Positions 7,010-15,330 of a stretch of DNA of 36,091 nt are shown piece by piece; the first letter of the stretch is position 1, and every line of letters starts with the position of its first letter. A program made the translations under genes and the position numbers. The stretch lies in NCBI GenBank assembly GCA_029558315.1, contig JAKQFQ010000164.1, forward strand, positions 1 through 36,091, read 5' to 3'. Under the pieces are notes generated by a model, which was not told where the DNA came from, ran no database searches, and was given only the letters and a program-made list of their open reading frames with translations. This DNA is from Bacillota bacterium (GTDB lineage Bacteria > Bacillota > Clostridia > Lachnospirales > Lachnospiraceae).

Positions 7010-8176
7010 ATGGATTTTGCATTGGCTAAAGAACATGAAATGGCGAGACAGCTTTTCAAGGATTTCGCTGAAAACGAAGTAAAGCCTCTTGCTCAGGAAG
7101 TTGATGAGACAGAACGCTTCCCAAGAGAGACAGTTGACAAAATGGCTAAATATGGCTTCTTAGGAATTCCTGTTCCGAAGGAGTACGGTGGACAGGGTGC
7201 TGACATTTTAACCTATGCTATGTGTGTAGAAGAACTTTCCAAAGTTTGTGGTACTACAGGTGTTATTGTATCTGCGCATACCTCTCTTTGTATCGATCCG
7301 ATTCTGACATTCGGTACCGAAGAGCAGAAACAGAAATATGTTGTTCCCCTTGCAAAAGGCGAGAAACTTGGTGCTTTTGGTTTAACTGAGCCCGGTGCTG
7401 GTACCGATGCACAGGGACAGCAGACAAAGGCTGTATTAGATGGTGACGAGTGGGTACTGAATGGATCAAAATGTTTCATTACCAATGGTAAGGAAGCTGA
7501 TGTTTACATCGTAATCGCTGTTACAGGCAAAATTGAAAAACGTGGTAAGACTCAGAAAGAAATTTCAGCATTTATCGTAGAAAAAGGTACTCCTGGATTT
7601 ACCTTTGGAACCAAAGAGAATAAGATGGGTATCCGTGGATCTTCTACCTATGAATTAATCTTTACAGACTGCCGTATCCCGAAGGACAACCTTCTTGGCG
7701 CTAAGGGCAAAGGATTTGGTATCGCAATGCATACTCTCGATGGTGGACGTATCGGTATCGCTGCACAGGCACTTGGTCTTGCAGAGGGTGCGTTAGAGAC
7801 AACCATCGCTTATGTAAAGGAAAGAAAGCAGTTCGGACGTGCAATCGGAGCATTCCAGAATACACAGTTCCAGCTTGCTGATATGGCAACAAAGGTAGAG
7901 GCTGCTAAGCTTTTGGTTTACAAGGCTGCCCTTAAGAAAGATGAATACATGAAGAACCCTAAGACTTCTTACTCATTTGAGGCTGCTCAGGCTAAGTTAT
8001 ATGCAGCAGAGGTTGCTATGGAAGTAACGACCAAGGCTGTTCAGTTACATGGTGGATACGGATATATCAGAGAGTACGATGTTGAGCGTATGATGCGTGA
8101 TGCTAAGATCACTGAAATCTATGAAGGTACTTCAGAAGTTCAGAGAATGGTTATTTCTGCTAGCTTGCTCAAATAA
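7010..8176 (+). CDS. bcd: Butyryl-CoA dehydrogenase
   Basis: This FAD enzyme of the acyl-CoA dehydrogenase family reduces crotonyl-CoA to butyryl-CoA. Together with EtfAB it is expected to bifurcate electrons from NADH to crotonyl-CoA and ferredoxin. Family signatures are GAFGLTEPGAGTDA (substrate/FAD loop), RGSSTYELIF, and a C-terminal QLHGGYGYIREYDVERMMRDAKITEIYEGTSEV stretch with the catalytic Glu. An ATG at 7001 directly abuts GGAGGA. ATG 7010 has a spacing of 9 and gives the usual MDFALAKEH start (388 residues), so it is preferred. etfB and etfA follow within 50 bases. Confidence 0.96.
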   Translation: MDFALAKEHEMARQLFKDFAENEVKPLAQEVDETERFPRETVDKMAKYGFLGIPVPKEYGGQGADILTYAMCVEELSKVCGTTGVIVSAHTSLCIDPILTFGTEEQKQKYVVPLAKGEKLGAFGLTEPGAGTDAQGQQTKAVLDGDEWVLNGSKCFITNGKEADVYIVIAVTGKIEKRGKTQKEISAFIVEKGTPGFTFGTKENKMGIRGSSTYELIFTDCRIPKDNLLGAKGKGFGIAMHTLDGGRIGIAAQALGLAEGALETTIAYVKERKQFGRAIGAFQNTQFQLADMATKVEAAKLLVYKAALKKDEYMKNPKTSYSFEAAQAKLYAAEVAMEVTTKAVQLHGGYGYIREYDVERMMRDAKITEIYEGTSEVQRMVISASLLK

Positions 8177-8222
8177 TTAGTATTTAGTCAATTAATAGAT
8201 TAATAGAAGGAGAGAAAATACA

Positions 8223-9008
8223 ATGAAAATTATCGTTTGTATTAAACAGGTACCGGATACTAAGGGCGGCGTTAAGTTCAATCCTGATGGAACATTGGAC
8301 AGAGGCGCTATGCTTGCTATTATGAATCCGGATGATAAGGCTGGTCTCGAGGCAGCACTTCGTTTAAAAGATCAGTACGGAGCAGAAGTTACAGTTCTTA
8401 CCATGGGACTTCCGAAGGCTACAGATGTTCTTCGTGAGGCTATGGCAATGGGCGCAGATAAAGGTGTATTGGTAACTGACCGTGTACTCGGTGGTGCTGA
8501 TACTTGGGCTACTTCAACAACAATTGCTGGTGCAATCAGAAATCTTGAGTATGATATGATCATTACAGGACGTCAGGCTATCGATGGTGATACCGCACAG
8601 GTTGGACCTCAGATCGCTGAGCATCTTGGAATTCCTGTAATTTCTTATGCACAGGATATCAAGGTAGATGGAAGCAAAGTTATTGTTCAGCGTCAGTATG
8701 ATGATAGATATCATGTACTTGAGGCACAGATGCCTTGCTTAATCACTGCACTTTCTGAATTAAATGATCCTCGTTATATGACTCCGGGTGGAATCTTTGA
8801 TGCTTGTAAAGCAGAAATCACCACATGGGGCAGAGCAGATCTTAAGGATGTTGAAGATTGTAACTTAGGTCTTAAGGGTTCACCGACCAAGATTGCAAAA
8901 GCATCTGATAAAGTTCGTAAAGGTGCTGGTGAGAAAGTCGCTCCGGAATCACCCGAAGAGGCAGTTGAATATATCGTAGGCAAGCTTCTTGAGAAGCATG
9001 TAATTTAA
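8223..9008 (+). CDS. etfB: Electron transfer flavoprotein beta subunit
   Basis: This 261-residue partner of EtfA forms the flavoprotein that serves Bcd. In clostridial bifurcating complexes this subunit's FAD receives electrons from NADH. The start MKIIVCIKQVPDT and the stretches GADKGVLVTDR and TGRQAIDGDTAQVGPQ are family typical. ATG 8223 has AAGGAGAG eight bases upstream. The gap to etfA is 14 bases. Confidence 0.96.
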   Translation: MKIIVCIKQVPDTKGGVKFNPDGTLDRGAMLAIMNPDDKAGLEAALRLKDQYGAEVTVLTMGLPKATDVLREAMAMGADKGVLVTDRVLGGADTWATSTTIAGAIRNLEYDMIITGRQAIDGDTAQVGPQIAEHLGIPVISYAQDIKVDGSKVIVQRQYDDRYHVLEAQMPCLITALSELNDPRYMTPGGIFDACKAEITTWGRADLKDVEDCNLGLKGSPTKIAKASDKVRKGAGEKVAPESPEEAVEYIVGKLLEKHVI

Positions 9009-9022
9009 GGAGGGTGAAGAAT

Positions 9023-10081
9023 ATGAACTTAGCAGAATATAAGGGCGTATATGTATTCGCCCAGCAGGTAGATAATGAAATTTGCGGTATCGCATTTGAA
9101 TTACTTGGCAAAGGTAAAGAACTTGCGAAGGATCTGGATACCGATGTAACCGCAGTATTGATTGGTTCTAATGTAAAGAACCTTGCAGATAAGCTTGCAG
9201 AGTATGGTGCAGATAAGGTTATCGTTGTTGATGATCCGGAATTAAAGGATTACAGAACAGAACCATACGCACATGCACTTTCATCTGTTATCAATCAGTA
9301 CAAGCCGGAAATTATGTTAGTTGGTGCTACTGCAATCGGTAGAGATTTAGGTCCTACAGTTTCAGCACGTGTTGCAACCGGTCTTACCGCTGACTGTACT
9401 GTACTTGAGATTGGTGATTTCCCTCTTGTTGCAATTCCGGGAAAAGAAGATGAGCAGCTTCATAAGCAGCTTCTTATGACTCGTCCTGCATTCGGTGGTA
9501 ACACGATTGCAACGATCGCTTGTCCGAACAACCGTCCTCAGATGGCAACGGTTCGTCCTGGTGTTATGCAGAAGATTGATCCGATTAAGGGTGCAAAGGC
9601 TGTTGTTGAAGAGTACAACCCTGGATTTACGCCTGACAACAAATATGTAACCATCAAAGAAGTTGTTAAGGCTGTAACGGATACCGTTGATATCATGGAC
9701 GCTAAGATTTTAGTATCCGGTGGACGTGGAGTCGGTAGTGCTGAGAACTTCAAAATCTTAGAGGATCTTGCAGAGGCTCTTGGCGGAACTGTCAGCTGCT
9801 CTCGTGCAGTTGTAGATTCCGGCTGGAAACCTAAGGATCTTCAGGTTGGTCAGACTGGTAAAACAGTTCGTCCTAACGTTTATTTTGCAATCGGTATTTC
9901 TGGAGCGATTCAGCATGTGGCTGGTATGGAAGAATCAGATATCATTGTTGCAATCAACAAAGATGAAGATGCTCCTATCTTTGATGTAGCTGATTATGGT
10001 ATTGTAGGAGATCTCAACATGATTGTTCCTGCATTAACTGCTCAGATCAAAGCAACCAATGCTGCAAAAGCAAATAACTAA
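9023..10081 (+). CDS. etfA: Electron transfer flavoprotein alpha subunit
   Basis: This 352-residue protein has an N-terminal ETF domain and a C-terminal FAD-binding domain with SGGRGVGSAENF, SRAVVDSGW, GQTGKTVRPNVYFAIGISGAIQH and the final DYGIVGD. The frame also allows GTG 9014, but the AAGGAGG at 9007-9013 would touch it; ATG 9023 (spacing 9) is preferred. It works with EtfB and Bcd. A terminator follows about 30 bases after its stop, so the main operon seems to end here. Confidence 0.96.
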   Translation: MNLAEYKGVYVFAQQVDNEICGIAFELLGKGKELAKDLDTDVTAVLIGSNVKNLADKLAEYGADKVIVVDDPELKDYRTEPYAHALSSVINQYKPEIMLVGATAIGRDLGPTVSARVATGLTADCTVLEIGDFPLVAIPGKEDEQLHKQLLMTRPAFGGNTIATIACPNNRPQMATVRPGVMQKIDPIKGAKAVVEEYNPGFTPDNKYVTIKEVVKAVTDTVDIMDAKILVSGGRGVGSAENFKILEDLAEALGGTVSCSRAVVDSGWKPKDLQVGQTGKTVRPNVYFAIGISGAIQHVAGMEESDIIVAINKDEDAPIFDVADYGIVGDLNMIVPALTAQIKATNAAKANN

Positions 10082-10110
10082 TCAGTAATAACCAAGCAGT
10101 AATAAATATA

Positions 10111-10148
10111 AAAGAAAGACTTGTGAATGCAGGTCTTTCTTTAGTTTA
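10111..10148 (+). terminator. Terminator of the thl-etfA operon
   Basis: AAAGAAAGAC (10111-10120) pairs with GTCTTTCTTT (10133-10142) over a 12-base loop, followed by TAGTTT. The stem is AT-rich and the T-run is interrupted, so termination may be partial. Confidence 0.7.
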
Positions 10149-10192
10149 ACCTGTTTCAGTTTATTGACGCATAACCTAAAACAGGTTAGTAT
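10147..10192 (+). promoter_or_regulatory. Promoter with overlapping inverted repeat (candidate operator)
   Basis: The -35 box TTGACG (10164-10169) and -10 box TAGTAT (10187-10192) are 17 bases apart. A perfect 10-bp inverted repeat, TAACCTGTTT (10147-10156) and AAACAGGTTA (10179-10188), flanks the -35 box, and its right arm runs into the -10 box. A protein bound there would block RNA polymerase. The identity of any regulator is unknown. Confidence 0.6.
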
Positions 10193-10241
10193 GTACAACG
10201 AAGATACGAATCTTCGGAATTTGAAATTGGAGGAAAATGGG

Positions 10242-11492
10242 ATGCGAAAGAGATTGTTTAGTATGATGCTGGCTTCTACGCTGGTATTTACATCCCTGAC
10301 AGGATGTGGAGAGGGAAATGCTGTTTCGGAAGATGTCGTTTCGGAAGATGCCGTTTCAGAAGAAAAGGTGGTATCTGAGGATGTGGCAGAAGAAGAAAAT
10401 TTGAGAGAAGTTGAGGAAACCGTAACAGAAGGCGATGTGGACAATCGAACTGGAGATAACGCAGAATATTATATGATGGATGTTCTCTTTAACCGACCGA
10501 ATTATTATTATGAATACTTCCCATATGGTAACAATGGAGGTGACGTAATTAACTTTTGCTCATATACCACGACAAAGACAGAATACATTGACATTACAGC
10601 ACAAGCGAATGATTCATCAAACCCGTTAGTCGTATATGAGAATGGAACTGATAAAGAAATCTTACATTTTGATGGGATTGAAATAGAAGTAAATGATAAT
10701 TATCAGTTGGAAACGCCTAATGGAACAGCAAATGTTGTATCCGGTTTTGAAGAGCAGGATTTTCTTGATTGTACAATATATTATGATTTTTGTTGGTTTG
10801 ACAGAGGATCGGGGTTAGTTGTAATCGAGAGATTTTCCTATTGTTATAGTGATGGGGATAAACCAGAGCCTTTTTCTGATATTCTAGATGAAATGTTTAC
10901 GCCTAAAGAAATCACGGATGATAGAGCTGCAGAAAACAATTATGAAGTGGCAACGACAGATCAGTATTTATTATATTCGCCTCTTCGTCTGGAAAATCCA
11001 ATATTAGGGTTTAATACAGACTTTTCGGTGGATGTAACAGGCGAGATTAATGATAAATCGACAGAATATAAGATTTACTCAGATGAGTGGAAGTCGGGAT
11101 ATGGTGATAATGAACTGCTTAACAGCTTTCAAATGACAATAGAAATTTCACCTGATATGATGAACTACAATTATCATATACTTCGCTATCAAGATACCGA
11201 GGAACTATTTCCGTATATATCCGACTATACGCTTATAAATACACCAACGTCATTGGAGTATAAAGAGTCGATTGAAACAAAGTATGGTACAGTTGATATC
11301 TTCTTTGAACAAGGAACTGTTGTTGCGGAAGATGAAAGCTATGGGACTCCTGCCAGTAATACATACGCAGTAGAGATTGGAGTTCTATATGTTAATAGTT
11401 CTTATGTTTATATACGCTGCGAAGCATGTGTTGGAGAAGGCGCAACATACCAAGGTTTTCTTGCAGAAACACTACCGGAAATAATGCAATAG
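10242..11492 (+). CDS. Lipoprotein of unknown function with VSED pentapeptide repeats
   Basis: This is a 416-residue protein with a signal peptide ending in a lipobox (LTGC, Cys22), so it should be anchored on the outer face of the membrane. Residues 27-52 are pentapeptide units of type x-V-S-E-D/E, coded by near-identical 15-bp DNA repeats. The remaining region is acidic and rich in Tyr, Asn and Asp; I recognise no catalytic motif or known family. The frame is open upstream to a TTG at 10164, but that TTG is the -35 box. ATG 10242 has GGAGG eight bases before it. The gene has its own promoter between the two halves of the butyrate pathway, and its link to butyrate metabolism is not shown. 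It resembles the broken lipoprotein at 1479 only in general design. Confidence 0.8.
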   Translation: MRKRLFSMMLASTLVFTSLTGCGEGNAVSEDVVSEDAVSEEKVVSEDVAEEENLREVEETVTEGDVDNRTGDNAEYYMMDVLFNRPNYYYEYFPYGNNGGDVINFCSYTTTKTEYIDITAQANDSSNPLVVYENGTDKEILHFDGIEIEVNDNYQLETPNGTANVVSGFEEQDFLDCTIYYDFCWFDRGSGLVVIERFSYCYSDGDKPEPFSDILDEMFTPKEITDDRAAENNYEVATTDQYLLYSPLRLENPILGFNTDFSVDVTGEINDKSTEYKIYSDEWKSGYGDNELLNSFQMTIEISPDMMNYNYHILRYQDTEELFPYISDYTLINTPTSLEYKESIETKYGTVDIFFEQGTVVAEDESYGTPASNTYAVEIGVLYVNSSYVYIRCEACVGEGATYQGFLAETLPEIMQ

Positions 11493-11540
11493 AAGTATGG
11501 AATCTCCTGCGGATTAAGGAAGGGCAAGTCAAATCCAATC

Positions 11541-11569
11541 TTGCGTTTTACCTTGTTTTATGCTATTAT
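11541..11569 (+). promoter_or_regulatory. ptb-buk promoter
   Basis: TTGCGT (11541-11546) and TATTAT (11564-11569) are 17 bases apart, with an extended -10 TG at 11561-11562. Transcription should start near 11576, about 50 bases before the ptb start codon. The final two butyrate genes can thus be expressed apart from the main operon. Confidence 0.72.
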
Positions 11570-11627
11570 TTTGGGCGTAGTTGTATTTAATCGAGATAAA
11601 CATATAGATAGCGAGAGGTGTAAACGA

Positions 11628-12545
11628 ATGAGTAAGAGTTTTGATGATTTACTTTCCAAAGTAAACAGCTGCAGCAAGAAAAAAGTTGCGGTTGCAGTTG
11701 CACAGGATGGACCTGTTTTGGAAGCAGTTGAAGTAGCAAGAACCAAAGGCATTGCAGATGCCATTTTAGTAGGTGATCTTTCAAAGATGAAAGAGATTGC
11801 CGCAGAGCTTAACATTGATCTTACAAATTATGAAATTATTGATGAAACCGATATGATTATGGCAGCACATAAGGCAGTTGAGCTGGTTCATAATGGTAAG
11901 GCAGATATGTATATGAAGGGCTTAATCGATACCAAATCCTTCTTAAAGAGTGTGTTGGATAAAGAAGTAGGTCTTCGTACCGGTAAGGCACTTTCCCATG
12001 TATGCGTATTTGAAATTAAAGGCCATGACGGACTTTTATTCTTAACTGACGTAGCATTTATGCCATATCCAACATTGGAAGATAAAGTAAGCATTATAGA
12101 AAACACAGTAGAAATTGTTCATGCCTGTGGCATTGCCAATCCGAAGGTTGCTCCTGTTGCAGCGGTTGAGGTTGTGAATCCGAAGATGCCTGTTACGGTA
12201 GAAGCGGCAGAACTCACCCAGATGTGCGAGGAAGGTAAGATTACCGGTTGCATCGTAGATGGACCTTTATCCTTAGACCTTGCGATTGACCGTGAAGCAG
12301 CAAAACATAAGGGAGCAGAAGGAAGAAAGATTGTTGGCGATGCGGATGTCATTCTTTTCCCGGATATTCATGCAGGTAATATCACATACAAGGCACTAAC
12401 GCATCTTTGTGGCTGCAAGAACGGTAATATCCTGACCGGTACGAAGGCACCGGTTATCCTGACATCCAGATCGGATTCTACAGAAGTTAAAGTGAACTCA
12501 CTTGCACTTGGTGCTGTTGTTGCTGAATCAATGAAGAACGCATAA
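11628..12545 (+). CDS. ptb: Phosphate butyryltransferase
   Basis: This 305-residue enzyme exchanges CoA of butyryl-CoA for phosphate, giving butyryl-phosphate for Buk. It belongs to the phosphate acetyl/butaryl transferase family: [58 protein letters not shown] and the C-terminal [16 protein letters not shown] are visible. The length matches clostridial Ptb (about 300) rather than the longer Pta. The frame is open to 11541, but that TTG is the -35 box. ATG 11628 has AGAGGTG before it and gives the typical start. It forms an operon with buk 29 bases on. Related acyl specificities (branched chains) cannot be excluded. Confidence 0.93.
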   Translation: MSKSFDDLLSKVNSCSKKKVAVAVAQDGPVLEAVEVARTKGIADAILVGDLSKMKEIAAELNIDLTNYEIIDETDMIMAAHKAVELVHNGKADMYMKGLIDTKSFLKSVLDKEVGLRTGKALSHVCVFEIKGHDGLLFLTDVAFMPYPTLEDKVSIIENTVEIVHACGIANPKVAPVAAVEVVNPKMPVTVEAAELTQMCEEGKITGCIVDGPLSLDLAIDREAAKHKGAEGRKIVGDADVILFPDIHAGNITYKALTHLCGCKNGNILTGTKAPVILTSRSDSTEVKVNSLALGAVVAESMKNA

Positions 12546-12574
12546 TTTGCATACCACAAAATGGAGGTAAGAAA

Positions 12575-13642
12575 ATGGCTTATAAAATGTTAATTATCAA
12601 TCCTGGCTCGACATCAACCAAGATTGGCGTATTTGAAGACGAGACCTTACTGTTTGAAGAGACCTTAAGACATACCACAGAAGAAATTGCACAGTATGCA
12701 ACCATTTTTGATCAGAAAGATTTCAGAAAGAAAATTATTACTGACTTTTTAGCATCCAAGAATGTTGCGATGACAGAATTTAATGTGATTGTTGGTCGCG
12801 GCGGTATGTTAAAGCCGATTCCCGGAGGTACCTATCCGGTATCTGATGCGCTGCTGGAAGATCTAAAGATTGGCAAGCAGGGACAGCATGCTTCTAACCT
12901 GGGTGGAATTTTAGCGAAAGAGCTTGGCGATGCCATCGGGGTTCCTTCCTTTATCGTGGATCCGGTCGTTGTTGATGAGTTACAGCCGGTTGCAAGATAT
13001 TCCGGAGTTCCGGAACTTCCAAGAACCAGTGTATTCCATGCATTAAATCAGAAGGCTGTTGCCAAGAGATATGCCAAAGAGATTGGCAAGTCCTATAACG
13101 AGTTGAATCTGATCGTTGTTCATATGGGCGGTGGTGTTTCTGTTGGCGCACACAAAGACGGTAAAGTTATTGATGTATTTAACGCATTGGATGGCGATGG
13201 CGCTTTCTCTCCGGAGCGTGCAGGCGCAGTTCCGGTTGGCTCTTTGGTTAAAATGTGTTTCTCCGGTAACTATACAGAGAAAGAAGTATATAAGAAATTA
13301 GTTGGTAACGGTGGCTTTAATGCTTATCTGAATACCAATGATGCCCGTGTCGTTGAAACGATGGTTAAAGAAGGCAATAAAGAGGCCGAACTGGTATATG
13401 AAGCATTCATTTATCAGGTATGTAATAATATTGGCTCTCAGGCTGCAGTTCTTGAAGGCAAGGTGGATCAGATTGTAGTAACCGGTGGTATTGCTTATTC
13501 CAAGCAGGTGATTGCCGAATTTACCAGAAGAATCGGCTGGATTGCACCGCTTACCGTATATCCTGGAGAAGATGAACTTCTTGCTCTTGCACAGGGCGCA
13601 CTTCGTGTCATGACAGGCGAAGAGAAGGCAATGGAATATTAG
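12575..13642 (+). CDS. buk: Butyrate kinase
   Basis: This 355-residue enzyme of the acetokinase fold moves phosphate from butyryl-phosphate to ADP, releasing butyrate and ATP. It has the N-terminal phosphate loop [14 protein letters not shown], the [16 protein letters not shown] stretch, [16 protein letters not shown] and [10 protein letters not shown]. The length is the same as known clostridial Buk. ATG 12575 follows GGAGG. Its presence beside ptb means this organism can finish butyrate by the kinase route; a butyryl-CoA:acetate CoA-transferase gene is not in the window. Confidence 0.95.
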   Translation: MAYKMLIINPGSTSTKIGVFEDETLLFEETLRHTTEEIAQYATIFDQKDFRKKIITDFLASKNVAMTEFNVIVGRGGMLKPIPGGTYPVSDALLEDLKIGKQGQHASNLGGILAKELGDAIGVPSFIVDPVVVDELQPVARYSGVPELPRTSVFHALNQKAVAKRYAKEIGKSYNELNLIVVHMGGGVSVGAHKDGKVIDVFNALDGDGAFSPERAGAVPVGSLVKMCFSGNYTEKEVYKKLVGNGGFNAYLNTNDARVVETMVKEGNKEAELVYEAFIYQVCNNIGSQAAVLEGKVDQIVVTGGIAYSKQVIAEFTRRIGWIAPLTVYPGEDELLALAQGALRVMTGEEKAMEY

Positions 13643-13664
13643 ATTTGTAGCATGTAATACAAGG

Positions 13665-13696
13665 GGCTAGCACATGGAGTGTCAGCCTTTGATTTT
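13665..13696 (+). terminator. Probable terminator after buk
   Basis: GGCTAGCAC (13665-13673) pairs with GTGTCAGCC (13679-13687) with one mismatch over a 5-base loop. It is followed by TTTGATTTT. The tail is imperfect, so the strength is uncertain. Confidence 0.6.
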
Positions 13697-13742
13697 AAAA
13701 GAAAAAACGATGATGAGACAATACATCGTGGGGAGGTAAAAG

Positions 13743-15185
13743 GTGATTTCGCTACTTTTTGCAATTACTGTGATTTTGATTCTATTTCTGGATATCTGCA
13801 AAGTAATTGATTTTGCCAAGTGGAGTGGATTCCTGTTTTCGGGTATGCTGATTCCACATTTCATTCTTCTCTTTTATTTGGGAAGTGAAAATGGTTTTTT
13901 TATGCAAAACGTTATTTCAACAATTGTTGAAATAATTTTTGCTGTTATTCTGTCCGTCTATTGGTTTTGGAGAATGAATTTTTTTATTTTCCGTGGTAAG
14001 AGATGTTCGCTTACACGGGTAAATGTATTATATGGTGGACGTTGTCTGATTTATTTTTCAATCTATGCCTTACTTATTCAGACATTGATCTATCTGATTT
14101 TGTTACCAACAATTATCGAAAATTATGAGAAAATGGAAAATGTTTTTCTCTTTTGGCTAGATTTGGGTGTGTGTTTTGGCAGTTTATTTCTGCTTCTTAT
14201 GAATGGAGTATTACGCGTCCTGTGTACGAGCAGACAATTGGGAATTACTAAGAGAATTTTGGTAATTCTCCTCTTTTGGACACCTTTAGTGAATCTCTGG
14301 ATTTTGCATTATCTTTGTAAGAAAGCATCAGAAGAATATGATTATGAGATGTGTCGTTTTGAAACCAGAATGCAGAATGCAAAGAGCAATCTGTGTGCCA
14401 CAAAGTATCCAATTATTATGATTCATGGGGTTGGTTTCCGTGATCTAAGGTGGTTTAATTATTGGGGACGGATTCCCAAAGAACTGGTAGCCAATGGTGC
14501 TGTTGTATATTATGGACATCAAGAGGGGTGGGCAGTTCTTGAAGACAATGCAGAAGTCATTAAGGAGCGTATCAAACAGGTGATGCAGGAGAATCAATGT
14601 GACAAAGTGAATCTGATTGCCCATTCCAAAGGCGGGTTAGATGCACGTTATGCCATCAGTGCCCTTGGGATGTCAGAACATGTGGCCTCACTCACTACAA
14701 TATGTACGCCACATCATGGTTCACAGCTTGTATCAGTACTGCGTAAAATGCCGGAAGGCCTGTATCGATTTGTTTGTAATCGTATAGATCATGTTTTCAG
14801 GTTGTATGGTGACATTAGACCTGACATTTATCAGTCAGGATTACAACTTATGCCTGAGTTCTGTGAAGAATTCAATCGCAAATATCCCAATGCGCCCAAC
14901 GTATATTATCAAAGCTATGCTTCGGCAATGTCACATTGTTACAGCAATGACATCCTGTGTATTCCATATATGATTATGAGAAAAAGTGCAGGAGCCAATA
15001 ATGACGGATTGGTGGAAGAAAAATCTGCAATGTGGGGAGAATTTATGGGGACATTTCATACAAAGGGAATTCGTGGAATATCACATGGGGATATGATTGA
15101 CCTTCAAAGAGAAGATATCAAGGGCTTTAATGTGGTGGAAACATATGTCAAAATTGTACATGAATTAAAAGAAAAAGGATTTTGA
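13743..15185 (+). CDS. Membrane protein with C-terminal lipase-like alpha/beta-hydrolase domain
   Basis: This 480-residue protein starts at GTG 13743 behind GGGGAGG. The first 190 residues hold about six hydrophobic segments (near 2-18, 28-47, 57-77, 100-122, 134-158 and 171-190). The rest is an alpha/beta hydrolase of triacylglycerol-lipase type: the oxyanion segment MIHGVG (about 226-231), the nucleophile elbow AHSKGG with Ser295, then a probable Asp in NNDGLV and a late His in GISHGD. Known lipases with G/A-H-S-K/Q-G-G act on ester bonds; the substrate here is unknown, and membrane lipids are a reasonable guess. The gene lies between buk and secA with neither sharing its function. The domain join to a polytopic membrane part is unusual for secreted lipases. 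Confidence 0.8.
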   Translation: MISLLFAITVILILFLDICKVIDFAKWSGFLFSGMLIPHFILLFYLGSENGFFMQNVISTIVEIIFAVILSVYWFWRMNFFIFRGKRCSLTRVNVLYGGRCLIYFSIYALLIQTLIYLILLPTIIENYEKMENVFLFWLDLGVCFGSLFLLLMNGVLRVLCTSRQLGITKRILVILLFWTPLVNLWILHYLCKKASEEYDYEMCRFETRMQNAKSNLCATKYPIIMIHGVGFRDLRWFNYWGRIPKELVANGAVVYYGHQEGWAVLEDNAEVIKERIKQVMQENQCDKVNLIAHSKGGLDARYAISALGMSEHVASLTTICTPHHGSQLVSVLRKMPEGLYRFVCNRIDHVFRLYGDIRPDIYQSGLQLMPEFCEEFNRKYPNAPNVYYQSYASAMSHCYSNDILCIPYMIMRKSAGANNDGLVEEKSAMWGEFMGTFHTKGIRGISHGDMIDLQREDIKGFNVVETYVKIVHELKEKGF

Positions 15186-15233
15186 TGTCACAAAATATTA
15201 ACAATTTATTCCATAAGAGCGATCGGGCAAAGG

Positions 15234-15262
15234 TTGATAATATTGTGTTAATCTGTTAAAAT
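15234..15262 (+). promoter_or_regulatory. secA promoter
   Basis: TTGATA (15234-15239) and TAAAAT (15257-15262) are 17 bases apart, with an extended -10 TG at 15254-15255. The transcript start near 15269 leaves a leader of about 60 bases before secA. Confidence 0.72.
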
Positions 15263-15330
15263 GTAATTTGGTTTTCCATTGTCGGAATGAATTTCATTCT
15301 GAAATGAATGAAAGAGAGGAAATAGAACAA

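Noticed and set aside
10164-10241. Longer N-terminus of the second lipoprotein from TTG 10164
   Set aside because: The TTG is the -35 box, and starting there would bury the signal peptide inside the protein.
11541-11627. Longer N-terminus of ptb from TTG 11541
   Set aside because: That TTG is the -35 box and the extra residues do not fit Ptb proteins; ATG 11628 has a good ribosome binding site.
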